A stretch of DNA of 6,072 bases, taken from positions 1 to 6,072 of the forward strand of contig JBHOQQ010000012.1 of the NCBI GenBank assembly GCA_042408955.1. The letters are read 5' to 3'. How positions within the stretch are numbered: position 1 is the first letter of the stretch; every line of letters starts with the position of its first letter. The notes under the pieces were generated by a model. The model ran no database searches, was not told the origin of the DNA, and saw nothing but the letters and a program-made list of their open reading frames with translations. The position numbers were made by a program, and so were the translations under genes. Shown piece by piece: positions 1 through 6,018 of this stretch. Source of the DNA: CALGSZ01 sp042408955 (GTDB lineage Bacteria > Chloroflexota > Chloroflexia > Thermomicrobiales > UBA6265).

Positions 1-209
1 CAGGGAGACGCACCAATGGGGAGCGCGACACTCAACGCTGGCTCGTCGGCAAACTCGGCGAAGGCGCGCGGCAATGGCATGCCTTGCGCGGCGGCTTCCG
101 CCCGGAGCTCCCGGCGCCCGAGCACCCGCATTCCGAGCCGCCCGCCAAGGAGACGCGCGATCGACTGGCCTCCGCTGCCAACCTGCCGGGCAAGGGTAAT
201 GACGGCCAT
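1..209 (-). CDS. Cytidylate kinase-like family protein, N-terminal part (cut by window edge)
   Basis: The first 69 residues are visible and the rest lies left of base 1. The protein opens MAVITLARQVGSGGQSIARL, followed by a Leu/Arg-rich helix and 'GRRELRAEAAAQG'. A beta strand, then R-Q-x-G-S-G-G (residues 8-14, P-loop-like), then a helix and an R-E-L segment is the usual start of the cytidylate-kinase-like (AAK/Cytidylate_kin2) family. That family has a nucleoside-monophosphate-kinase fold; many members are of unproven substrate, so CMP kinase activity is not certain. The ATG at 209-207 has an AAGGAG ribosome site 9 bases upstream. The start lies 18 bases after the accDA stop on the same strand, so the two are very likely co-transcribed. 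The phosphate-binding loop is intact; the LID and C-terminal residues cannot be judged. Confidence 0.8.
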   Translation of the reverse strand, partial: MAVITLARQVGSGGQSIARLLGGRLGMRVLGRRELRAEAAAQGMPLPRAFAEFADEPALSVALPIGASP

Positions 210-218
210 AGCACTTTG

Positions 219-224
219 CTCCTT
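219..224 (-). promoter_or_regulatory. Ribosome binding site of the cytidylate kinase-like gene
   Basis: On the minus strand the sequence reads AAGGAG, 9 bases before the ATG at 209-207. It sits entirely in the 18-base gap after accDA. It fixes the start of the truncated gene, because no other strong site lies nearby. Confidence 0.7.
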
Positions 225-227
225 CGA

Positions 228-2063
228 TCAGCCGGGCTGCTGGCCGGGTTGCGCGTCGTGGCGTCGTGGCGTCGAGCTCTGAATGGAGTTCCCGGCAGCC
301 AGTGGGCCGTCTGGCGAAATCGCACCTGCCGGCGCAACGGCTGAACGAGCTGGCAAACGCTTCCTAAGCCGGGTCGCGGTGTAGGCGCGGCCGATCGCGC
401 GATATCGCTCGCTACGCGCCTCAAGCAGCCGCTTCCGTTTCTGGCTCGCCAGTGTAGTGAGGGAACTGAGCACCCAGGCTTTGAGCAGCGCGGCGGCGGC
501 GTCCGGGTCGGAGGCTGCTCCTCCCTCCGGCTCGGGTACGATGGCGTCGATCAAGCCAAGGGATTTCAAGTCGGGCGCGGTGATGCGGAGCTTTGCGGCA
601 AGCTCCGGTGCGCGGCTCGCATCCCGATAGAGAATCGCCGCGGCGCCTTCTGGAGCGATGACGGAAAAGATGGCGCCCTCTTGCATGAGAATGCGATCGG
701 CGACTGCCAGGGCCAACGCACCGCCGCTCCCACCCTCTCCAATCACTGCGGCGATGGTCGGTACCGGGAGATCGCTCATGAGCGCCATGGTTTCGGCGAT
801 CTCTCCAGCCAGACCACGCTCCTCGGCCTCAATTCCAGGATAGGCACCGGGTGTGTCAATGAGCGTGAACACCGGTAGGCCGAGCCGCGCCGCGAGGCGC
901 ATCAGGCGCTGCGCTTTGCGGAACCCCTCGGGCATCGTCCGGCCATGCCGCCGCCGCTTGGCATCTTCGCCATGACCCCGCTCCATGCCAATCACTGCCA
1001 CGGGATGGCCGTCAACGGTGGCGAGGCCCGCAACAATCGCCGGATCATCGCCGGATTCGCGGTCACCGCGAAGCTCGACAAACCGGTCGCAGATCCGCTC
1101 CAGGTAGTCGAGGCTCGTCGGACGCCCAGGGGCGCGAGCAGCAACGACGATAGGCCAGACGTCCGCTGGATTGATGCTCGCTGCGGGCTCGGGTGGAGGA
1201 GCGGGAGCCTTCGCGCGCTGCCCGCGTGGTTCAACGATATCGAGGATCTGACCGAGATATCCGCGGAGCGCTATGCGATCGACGATATCATCGATCAGGC
1301 CATGACTGAGGAGAAATTCAGCCGAATGGGACCCAGGCGGGAGCGGCCGCCCAAGAAATTGCTCGACCACGCGCGGCCCGGCGAACCCGATTAACGCTCC
1401 GGGTTCGGCAAGGATGATGTCGCCGAGACTCGCAAACGACGCGAACACGCCGCCAGTCGTTGGGTGCGTGAGAACCGAGAGGTAGGGAATGCCGGCAGTG
1501 TGCAGCCGTTGGACCGCGGCTGCCGTCTTTGCCATCTGAAAGAGGGAAAACATCCCCTCTTGCATGCGGGCGCCACCACTGGCAACCACCGTCACCAGGG
1601 GGCGCCTCGCCTCCAGCGCTAGCTCGGCGGCGCGCACCAATTTCTCGCCCACCACCACACCCATGCTGCCGCCCATGAACGCGAAATCGAGCACGGCAAT
1701 CACGATCTTGTGACCGTGGATCGCCGCGGTGCCGGTGATGAGCGCGTCTGCTTCTCCGGTTTGCAGGCGTTGCTCCTCAAGGCGCTGGGCATAGGGAGCA
1801 TCGTCCACGAAGGCGAGCGGATCGGTCGAGCTGAGGCGAGGATGGGTCTCACGGAAGCTGCCCTCATCGACGAGGCTGGCAATGCGGAGTCGTGCCGGGA
1901 TCGGCAGATGGGCGCCACAGTCATCGCAGACGCGATACCGGGTGAAGCGTGGGCGTTCCGCCAGGTTCACCCCGCACTGAGGGCAGGCCGGAGCGGGCGA
2001 CCGCTCAACCTCTGGGAAGACCGCGACCGGAGAGGACCGAAAACCGAACAGGAACCGTCTCAT
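228..2063 (-). CDS. accDA: Fused acetyl-CoA carboxylase carboxyltransferase, beta (AccD) plus alpha (AccA) subunits
   Basis: This protein transfers the carboxyl group from carboxybiotin on BCCP to acetyl-CoA, giving malonyl-CoA for fatty-acid synthesis in the cytoplasm. Residues are numbered from the ATG at 2063 (611 aa). The AccD half (about 1-280) has a four-cysteine zinc ribbon at C27, C30, C46 and C49, the same spacing as in E. coli AccD. It also has FMGGSMG (129-135), SGGARM (162-167) and GFAGPRVVEQ (226-235). A Pro/Ala linker (about 280-302) leads to the AccA half, which has TPGAYPG (404-410), GEGGSGGALA (442-451) and PEGAAAIL (471-478). AccA homology begins near E. coli AccA Trp61, so the N-terminal helical part of AccA is missing. 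The last roughly 54 residues are a Pro/Ala/Arg/Ser tail of no recognised fold. A GTG at 2072 would add three residues. I prefer the ATG because GGTGA lies 5 bases upstream of it and because the cysteine numbering matches. accB and accC are not in the window. Confidence 0.95.
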   Translation of the reverse strand: MRRFLFGFRSSPVAVFPEVERSPAPACPQCGVNLAERPRFTRYRVCDDCGAHLPIPARLRIASLVDEGSFRETHPRLSSTDPLAFVDDAPYAQRLEEQRLQTGEADALITGTAAIHGHKIVIAVLDFAFMGGSMGVVVGEKLVRAAELALEARRPLVTVVASGGARMQEGMFSLFQMAKTAAAVQRLHTAGIPYLSVLTHPTTGGVFASFASLGDIILAEPGALIGFAGPRVVEQFLGRPLPPGSHSAEFLLSHGLIDDIVDRIALRGYLGQILDIVEPRGQRAKAPAPPPEPAASINPADVWPIVVAARAPGRPTSLDYLERICDRFVELRGDRESGDDPAIVAGLATVDGHPVAVIGMERGHGEDAKRRRHGRTMPEGFRKAQRLMRLAARLGLPVFTLIDTPGAYPGIEAEERGLAGEIAETMALMSDLPVPTIAAVIGEGGSGGALALAVADRILMQEGAIFSVIAPEGAAAILYRDASRAPELAAKLRITAPDLKSLGLIDAIVPEPEGGAASDPDAAAALLKAWVLSSLTTLASQKRKRLLEARSERYRAIGRAYTATRLRKRLPARSAVAPAGAISPDGPLAAGNSIQSSTPRRHDAQPGQQPG

Positions 2064-2103
2064 AGAATTCACCGCACAGCGCTTGCCGGTCAGCGTGACG
2101 AAC

Positions 2104-2159
2104 GGTACATCATCAGGGTACCATGCGCGCTCCCCGATGAATCAGCCTCCATGTACAAT
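2104..2159. promoter_or_regulatory. Candidate divergent control region between accDA and the NHLP-like gene
   Basis: The two divergent genes are separated by about 146 bases (2064-2209). Three GTAC cores fall within 52 bases. GGTAC (2104-2108) and GTACC (2118-2122) form a dyad, and GTACAT (2105-2110) is the inverse of ATGTAC (2151-2156). TACAAT at 2154-2159 resembles a plus-strand -10 box (5 of 6), but no -35 box is recognisable 15-18 bases upstream. No convincing accDA promoter is visible on the minus strand. This is a weak call based on position and symmetry only. Confidence 0.22.
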
Positions 2160-2209
2160 CAGGGGCGGCGGCTGAGATACGGTGCGCCAGCGAGCGAGGC
2201 GTGTCGAAG

Positions 2210-2494
2210 ATGATGGATCACCACAGCGGCGAAATTCGCATGGATGTGCTGCGCCGGCTCGCGGAGCAGGCGATGAGCGACCCTGATTTCCGGGCCGTCG
2301 CGCGGCATGATCTGGACGGTGCGCTGCGCCAATACGGTTACGATCTCAATGAGCGGGAGCTTGTGCTTGTCCACCGGTTCCGCGCGGCCCTGGAAGAGGC
2401 GGGCATCGATCTTTTCCTGATGGAGCGCGCGAGCAGCGAGGAACTCGAAACGCTGCGGCAGGTGTTCAACGACGCTGCGCCCCACCTGAGCTAA
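2210..2494 (+). CDS. Small helical protein resembling the NHLP/Os1348 (nitrile hydratase leader-like) clan; function unknown
   Basis: This 94-residue protein is soluble and rich in charged residues and leucine, with no signal peptide or membrane segment. The core, from MDVLRRLAEQAMSDPDFR (residues 11-28) through DLDGALRQYGYDL (34-46) to the charged RELVLVHRFRAALEEAG helix (49-65), has the pattern [helix]-DPxFR-x5-DLxxALxxxGYxLxxxE. That pattern is typical of NHLP, Nif11-like and LigA-like small helical domains. Some members of those groups are leaders of ribosomally made modified peptides; many are stand-alone proteins of unknown role. Here the C-terminal part (66-94) is another acidic helix, without a Gly-Gly cleavage site or a Cys/Ser/Thr-rich core, and no maturase is nearby. 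The start is uncertain: GTG 2201 has no spaced ribosome site, whereas ATG 2210 lies 10 bases after GAGG at 2196-2199. ATG 2213 is also possible. The gene is divergent from accDA and convergent with upp. The gene is likely real; the family assignment is tentative. Confidence 0.65.
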   Translation: MMDHHSGEIRMDVLRRLAEQAMSDPDFRAVARHDLDGALRQYGYDLNERELVLVHRFRAALEEAGIDLFLMERASSEELETLRQVFNDAAPHLS

Positions 2495-2503
2495 AGGGAG
2501 CAA

Positions 2504-2517
2504 CCCGGCTCACCGGG
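2504..2517 (-). terminator. Possible weak terminator of upp
   Basis: CCCGG-CTCA-CCGGG makes a 5-bp all-GC stem with a 4-base loop in the 55-base gap between the convergent 2210-2494 gene and upp. Read on the minus strand it is followed by a T-rich stretch (TTGCTCCCTTT), 33 bases after the upp stop codon. On the plus strand no T tract follows. The stem is short, so this is only a candidate. Confidence 0.35.
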
Positions 2518-2549
2518 GACCGCGTCGTCAGTGCGAGCGCGTGATTGCC

Positions 2550-3230
2550 TTACAGATCGGTCGTCCCAAAGAGCCGGTCGCCAGCGTCACCCAAGCCTGG
2601 TCGAATGAAGGCGTTGTCGTCGAGTTGCCGGTCAAGCCGCGCGACATAGACGCGAATGTCCGGATGATCGTTCAGCATCCGGCTGACTCCCTCTGGCGCG
2701 GCGATGATCCCGATGTACTTAATCCACCGTGCCCCGTGACGCTTCAGCTCGGTTGCTGCCGTACTGACCGAGCCACCCGTAGCTAGCATGGGATCGAGCA
2801 GGAGAAACAGATCGTCTGGCAATTGCTCAGGCAGGCGGCGGTAATAGCTCACGGGCAAGTGGGACACTTCGTCCCGGTAGATGCCAATGTGATAGACCCG
2901 GGTTCTCGGGAGCAGATCGCGGGCGCTGTCGATCATGCCGAGGCCGGCGCGAAGAATTGGCACCAAAGCGATTTGGGAGTCGCTGCGCTGACCGACGGCT
3001 GGCTCCAACGGCGTGCGATAGGAGACGGTCTGGAGCGGCAGATCGGTCGTCGCCTCATAGACGAGGAGCTGCGTGAGCTCGTGGAGTAACTGACGGAAGG
3101 TCGTGGTATCGGTTCGCTCGTCTGACAAGAGCGTCACCTTGTGCTGGACAAGCGGGTGAGCGCTCACGTGCAGGTTGGGAAACACCTCGGCGCGCGCGAC
3201 GGCAGCCGATGCCGAGTCCGTTGGTGCCAT
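2550..3230 (-). CDS. upp: Uracil phosphoribosyltransferase
   Basis: This enzyme makes UMP from uracil and PRPP in pyrimidine salvage, in the cytoplasm. The protein is 226 aa, against about 208-210 for typical bacterial enzymes; the excess is an N-terminal extension of some 20 residues rich in Ala/Ser. Family landmarks are present in order: HPLVQHK (25-31), the YEATTDLPL region (58-66), PILRAGLGM (91-99), the PRPP-binding loop DPMLATGGS (146-154), AAPEG (177-181) and the C-terminal uracil-binding segment FIRPGLGDAGDRLFGT (208-223). No key residue looks lost. The ATG at 3230 is supported by CAGGAG 7 bases upstream, so the N-terminal extension appears genuine. The gene stands alone on its strand, divergent from the VOC gene and convergent with the small helical protein. 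No uracil permease gene is adjacent. Confidence 0.97.
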   Translation of the reverse strand: MAPTDSASAAVARAEVFPNLHVSAHPLVQHKVTLLSDERTDTTTFRQLLHELTQLLVYEATTDLPLQTVSYRTPLEPAVGQRSDSQIALVPILRAGLGMIDSARDLLPRTRVYHIGIYRDEVSHLPVSYYRRLPEQLPDDLFLLLDPMLATGGSVSTAATELKRHGARWIKYIGIIAAPEGVSRMLNDHPDIRVYVARLDRQLDDNAFIRPGLGDAGDRLFGTTDL

Positions 3231-3237
3231 TCACGTA

Positions 3238-3243
3238 CTCCTG
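3238..3243 (-). promoter_or_regulatory. Ribosome binding site of upp
   Basis: On the minus strand the sequence is CAGGAG, ending 7 bases before the ATG at 3230-3228. It supports the longer upp start over any internal start nearer the conserved HPLV segment. Confidence 0.7.
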
Positions 3244-3412
3244 GCCGTGGGTGAGAGCGACCCGCCTACGCCAATTGCGAAGGCGCCGTGCTCGATTCTA
3301 CAGGAGGGGCAAGCGAAGCGAGGCGTTGGGCACCACGCAGCCTGCTGATGGAGGGACTGGACATTTTTGTTCTGGTGTGCGGCAATGTCCGTGTATAGCT
3401 GCTCAGGATGGC
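3244..3412. promoter_or_regulatory. Divergent upp / VOC intergenic region with weak promoter candidates
   Basis: This stretch must carry promoters for both upp (minus) and the VOC gene (plus). On the minus strand, TAGAAT at 3300-3295 matches TATAAT at 5 of 6 positions and would start transcription some 55-60 bases before the upp ATG, but no -35 box is recognisable. On the plus strand, TTGTTC (3367-3372) and TGTATA (3392-3397) are separated by 19 bases, a poor but possible pair 15 bases upstream of the VOC ribosome site. I see no attenuator hairpin or riboswitch-like structure. Confidence 0.25.
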
Positions 3413-3420
3413 AAAGGAGG
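3413..3420 (+). promoter_or_regulatory. Ribosome binding site that decides the VOC gene start
   Basis: AAAGGAGG lies 6 bases upstream of the ATG at 3427, which is ideal. The ATG at 3421 directly abuts it and so cannot use it. In-frame starts further upstream (from 3367) would place this site inside the coding region. Confidence 0.85.
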
Positions 3421-3426
3421 ATGAAG

Positions 3427-3813
3427 ATGCCAAGCGTGCTGCGTCTTCAACATACCAGTATCCCCATGCCGCCCGGTGGGCAGGAAGCCGCTCGGAAGTT
3501 CTTCGGCATGATCCTGGGGATGGAGGAGCTTTCACCGCCTTCGACACTCGAACGCGACCGGCTGGTCTGGTTCCGCGCCGGTCCCGATGGCCATGAGGTG
3601 CATTGCTTTACAGATGAGGCGATGCAGCGCGTGTCCACCGCTCAGCATCTCTGCTTACAGGTGGACGATCTGGCTGCATTTCGAGCACGGCTCGAAGCGC
3701 ACGGAGTGCCGATCGAGGACCCGGTCCAGATTCCAAATCGTCCGCGCCTGTTCGTCCGGGATCCGTTCGGCAATTTGATCGAGATCACGCAGATCACCGG
3801 GGAGTACTATTAG
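3427..3813 (+). CDS. VOC (glyoxalase / bleomycin-resistance / dioxygenase fold) family protein
   Basis: This is a 128-residue single-domain protein, the usual length for one vicinal-oxygen-chelate unit made of two beta-alpha-beta-beta-beta modules. Module one starts LRLQHTSIPMPPGG (5-18), with helix AARKFFGMILGME (21-33) and strand residues VWFRAGPDGHEVHCF (47-61). Module two starts QHLCLQVDDLAAFRARLEAHG (73-93) and ends with the hallmark RDPFGNLIEITQ (111-122). Likely metal-site residues are H9, E57 or H59, H74 and E119; this is inferred from position in the fold. Members include glyoxalase I, ring-cleaving dioxygenases and resistance proteins. The sequence does not show which substrate is used, and no symbol is given. 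The start at 3427 is fixed by AAAGGAGG six bases upstream. The P5C dehydrogenase gene follows 86 bases downstream on the same strand and may be co-transcribed. Confidence 0.9.
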   Translation: MPSVLRLQHTSIPMPPGGQEAARKFFGMILGMEELSPPSTLERDRLVWFRAGPDGHEVHCFTDEAMQRVSTAQHLCLQVDDLAAFRARLEAHGVPIEDPVQIPNRPRLFVRDPFGNLIEITQITGEYY

Positions 3814-3827
3814 GCAGGACGCGCGGG

Positions 3828-3851
3828 GGCGGCGCGACGCGAAGCGCCACC
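3828..3851 (+). other. GC-rich hairpin between the VOC gene and the P5C dehydrogenase gene
   Basis: GGCGC (3831-3835) can pair with GCGCC (3844-3848) across an 8-base loop, with two further G-C pairs outside one mismatch. No T tract follows, so it is unlikely to be a full intrinsic terminator. It may stabilise or partly separate the two transcripts. No promoter was recognised in the 86-base gap. Confidence 0.3.
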
Positions 3852-3886
3852 GGCCGCACTGCTCTCACGATCTCCAGACTCAGTGG

Positions 3887-3894
3887 AGGAGGTG
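3887..3894 (+). promoter_or_regulatory. Strong ribosome binding site of the P5C dehydrogenase gene
   Basis: AGGAGGTG is a near-perfect match to the 16S rRNA anti-Shine-Dalgarno sequence. It ends 5 bases before the ATG at 3900, which suggests efficient translation independent of the upstream VOC gene. Confidence 0.85.
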
Positions 3895-3899
3895 TCACC

Positions 3900-5513
3900 A
3901 TGGCCGTAACAGTCGAGAAGGTGACGTATACCGCGACGCCTGAGCAGGTGGAGCGGATGCACCTTGCATTTGATGAGGCGCTGAGCCGAGTCGCTGGTGA
4001 ACTCGGGCGCACGTATCCCATGATCATCGGGGGCCAAGAGCGGCAGGGCGCGAGCACCTTCGAGGTTCGCTCACCGGCTGACCGAGATGTGCTCGTTGGG
4101 ACCTTCCAAACGGGCACGAAGCGCGATGTTGATGATGCGGTCGCGGCGGCGCGCGCCGCGTTCCGGGCGTGGTCCAGTCTCCCATACCAGGAGCGCGTAG
4201 CCACGATGCGCCGCGCAGCGGAGATCGTACGCGAGCGAAAGTTCCGTATCGCCGCGCTGCTGATTCATGAGGCAGGCAAGAGCCGCGCGGAGGCGATCGG
4301 CGAGGTCGAGGAGGGGGCCGATCTCATCGACGAGTACGCCCTTCAGATGGAAGAGAACAAGGGGTACGTCCGGCAGTTGCGGTCACTCGACCCAGCAGAG
4401 CGCAACCGGTCCGTCCTCAAGCCGTATGGCGTGTGGGCGGTGCTGGCGCCGTTCAATTTTCCGTTTGCCCTGGCGGCCGGGATGTCCTCTGGTGCGCTTG
4501 TGGCCGGTAACACCGTCGTGCTCAAGCCGGCGAGCGCGACACCGCTGGCAGGATATGAACTGACACGGTGCTACCACGATGCTGGCGTGCCGGTTGGCGC
4601 CTTCAACTACGTTACCGGATCGGGTCCGGAGGTCGGTGAGCCATTGGCGTTTCATCCAGGCGTTGACGGCGTGATCTTCACGGGGTCAAAGGATGTCGGA
4701 TTCCGGCTGTTCAAAGAGGTGAGCACGGTCTATCCAAAGCCATGCATCACCGAAATGGGCGGCAAGAACCCGGTCATTGTCACCGGAAAGGCGGACCTCG
4801 CCAAGGCCGTTGAGGGCGTGGCCAGGTCGGCGTTTGGCTTCTCCGGCCAGAAGTGCTCGGCGTGCTCGCGTGTATACGTCGAACGGCCCGTCTACGACGC
4901 ATTCATCGAGCGGCTCATCCAACGCACGCAAGAGCTGAAGGTCGGCAACCCAGCAAAGGATCGGCAAGTATTTGTCGGCCCGGTGATCGACGAGCGAGCC
5001 GTGCAGCGGTTCGAAGCAGCGGTCGCGTCGGCGGCAGGGGGCAAGGTGCGCGTTGGTGGGCAGCGGATGACGGATGGCGATTTCGCGCGTGGCTACTACG
5101 TTGCGCCGACCGTTATCGATGGCTTGCCGACGAATCATGAGCTCTTCAAGCGAGAATTGTTCTTACCATTTGTCGTGGTCGCGCCGGTGGATTCCCTTGA
5201 CGAAGGGATCGCGCTGAGCAACGACACCGAATACGGCTTGACGGCAGGTATCTTCACGGAGGACCCAGCGGAGATCGAGCAATTCTTCGACCGCATCGAG
5301 GCGGGTGTGCTCTACGCGAACCGCAAGGGTGGAGCCACAACGGGCGCTTGGCCGGGTTGCCAGTCCTTCTGCGGTTGGAAGGCGAGCGGCAGCAGTGGCA
5401 AAGGAGCACTCGGCCCGTATTACGTTCAGCAGTTCATGCGTGAACAGTCGCAAACGATCGTCGTTGATCCGATAGAGGAGGGCATCGCGAAGAAGGAGGA
5501 GGCCGGCGAGTAG
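3900..5513 (+). CDS. pruA: L-glutamate gamma-semialdehyde (1-pyrroline-5-carboxylate) dehydrogenase, aldehyde dehydrogenase superfamily
   Basis: This enzyme oxidises glutamate-5-semialdehyde, in equilibrium with P5C, to glutamate using NAD+. It is the last step of proline and arginine catabolism, in the cytoplasm. The protein has 537 residues, matching the roughly 515-540 aa stand-alone P5CDH group. An N-terminal arm (1-40) precedes the Rossmann part, which has APFNFPF (183-189, oxyanion Asn186), VVLKPA (206-211, NAD-contacting Lys209) and FTGSKDVG (260-267). The general base lies in TEMGGKNP (284-291, Glu285), and the catalytic Cys319 lies in FGFSGQKCSAC, with a second Cys at 322. The C-terminal TGAWPGCQSFCGWKASGSSG (481-500) and YYVQQFMREQSQT (507-519) are, from memory, typical of a branch shared by Chloroflexota and haloarchaea. 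The usual ExFGP motif reads ELFLPF (419-424) here, as I recall for that branch. Calling it an aldehyde dehydrogenase is near certain; the P5C substrate is likely but inferred. No proline dehydrogenase gene is in the window. Confidence 0.88.
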   Translation: MAVTVEKVTYTATPEQVERMHLAFDEALSRVAGELGRTYPMIIGGQERQGASTFEVRSPADRDVLVGTFQTGTKRDVDDAVAAARAAFRAWSSLPYQERVATMRRAAEIVRERKFRIAALLIHEAGKSRAEAIGEVEEGADLIDEYALQMEENKGYVRQLRSLDPAERNRSVLKPYGVWAVLAPFNFPFALAAGMSSGALVAGNTVVLKPASATPLAGYELTRCYHDAGVPVGAFNYVTGSGPEVGEPLAFHPGVDGVIFTGSKDVGFRLFKEVSTVYPKPCITEMGGKNPVIVTGKADLAKAVEGVARSAFGFSGQKCSACSRVYVERPVYDAFIERLIQRTQELKVGNPAKDRQVFVGPVIDERAVQRFEAAVASAAGGKVRVGGQRMTDGDFARGYYVAPTVIDGLPTNHELFKRELFLPFVVVAPVDSLDEGIALSNDTEYGLTAGIFTEDPAEIEQFFDRIEAGVLYANRKGGATTGAWPGCQSFCGWKASGSSGKGALGPYYVQQFMREQSQTIVVDPIEEGIAKKEEAGE

Positions 5514-5530
5514 GACCGACTCGCTCTCTT
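5506..5530 (+). terminator. Possible intrinsic terminator overlapping the P5C dehydrogenase stop codon
   Basis: GCGAGT (5506-5511) pairs perfectly with ACTCGC (5519-5524) across a 7-base loop, plus an outer G-T pair. The pyrimidine run TCTCTT follows directly. The stop codon TAG (5511-5513) lies within the hairpin. The stem is short and the tail is not a pure T tract, so the call is tentative. Confidence 0.4.
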
Positions 5531-5535
5531 GTGCT

Positions 5536-5546
5536 GTTCACCAATC
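5536..5546 (+). repeat. 11-base direct repeat, left copy
   Basis: GTTCACCAATC occurs here and again at 6035-6045, and each copy is followed a few bases on by GAGGG. The copies are 499 bases apart and lie near the two ends of the gene-free region. Chance is possible. Confidence 0.4.
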
Positions 5547-5664
5547 AAATACGAGGGAATCCGTCAGCAGGGGCAAAGTGGGAAGCGACGACCGCTCGTC
5601 TTCCAACGCTCAAATGCCAACCGACCACATCCAGTCGGAATTTGCCGGCTCCTCCCGCCGAAGC

Positions 5665-5676
5665 GAGCGATCGCTC
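5665..5676. repeat. 12-bp perfect palindrome containing GCGATCGC
   Basis: GAGCGATCGCTC is self-complementary over all 12 bases. The core GCGATCGC is the octamer known as HIP1 in cyanobacteria, but one copy in GC-rich DNA has no clear meaning. Confidence 0.5.
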
Positions 5677-5779
5677 TGCGCTGGCGCTGCTGGAGAAGTG
5701 GGTGTGGCGTGTGGGCGCACAGCGCGGACGCGGGGTGGCCGGGCTGATGGGGGTACTGGCATGGCAGGCTGGGCGAACC

Positions 5780-5794
5780 GGGAGCGGCGCTCCC
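5780..5794. repeat. GC-rich hairpin
   Basis: GGGAGC (5780-5785) and GCTCCC (5789-5794) pair around GGC, giving a stable short stem-loop on either strand. It is followed by CC rather than T residues, so it is not a terminator on the plus strand. Confidence 0.45.
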
Positions 5795-5989
5795 CCGCAT
5801 CACACGTCCCGCTCGGGTGACGCATGGAGCTGGGCGAGTGCCGCCACCTTCTCCCATCGAACCAGCGGTGGACTGCCTCCCGCCAGCCATCCGCTCTCGC
5901 TCTGCTCTCGAGTGGCGCGGAGTGACGGATGAGGAATCGTGGGGCAGTGAGCCCTAACCGGTGGAGTGCAGGGTGGCGGATTTGCAGAA

Positions 5990-6010
5990 GGGGTGGGGAG
6001 GGTGCCGGGG
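5990..6010 (+). other. Putative G-quadruplex motif
   Basis: Four G runs are separated by short loops: GGGG (5990-5993), T, GGGG (5995-5998), A, GGG (6000-6002), TGCC, GGGG (6007-6010). This fits the G3+N1-7 rule with loops of 1, 1 and 4 bases, a favourable arrangement. It lies 8 bases upstream of the inverted repeat at 6019-6041. Confidence 0.6.
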
Positions 6011-6018
6011 TGTGACAC

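Noticed and set aside
945..1394. Plus-strand open frame of 149 codons inside accDA
   Set aside because: It lies wholly antisense to conserved AccA/AccD coding sequence, has no family resemblance and no ribosome site.
1710..2213. Plus-strand open frame of 167 codons over the accDA 5' end and the divergent gap
   Set aside because: It is antisense to the conserved zinc-ribbon and core of AccD, and its end overlaps the NHLP-like start. The product shows no domain.
3367..3426. Upstream extension of the VOC protein from the TTG at 3367 or the ATG at 3421
   Set aside because: The excellent ribosome site at 3413-3420 would lie inside or directly against these starts; the conserved fold begins only after 3427.
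5845..5865. Minus-strand GGTTCGAT resembling a tRNA T-loop
   Set aside because: The flanking 5-base arms (CGCTG and GGGAG) do not pair and no acceptor or anticodon stem is present.
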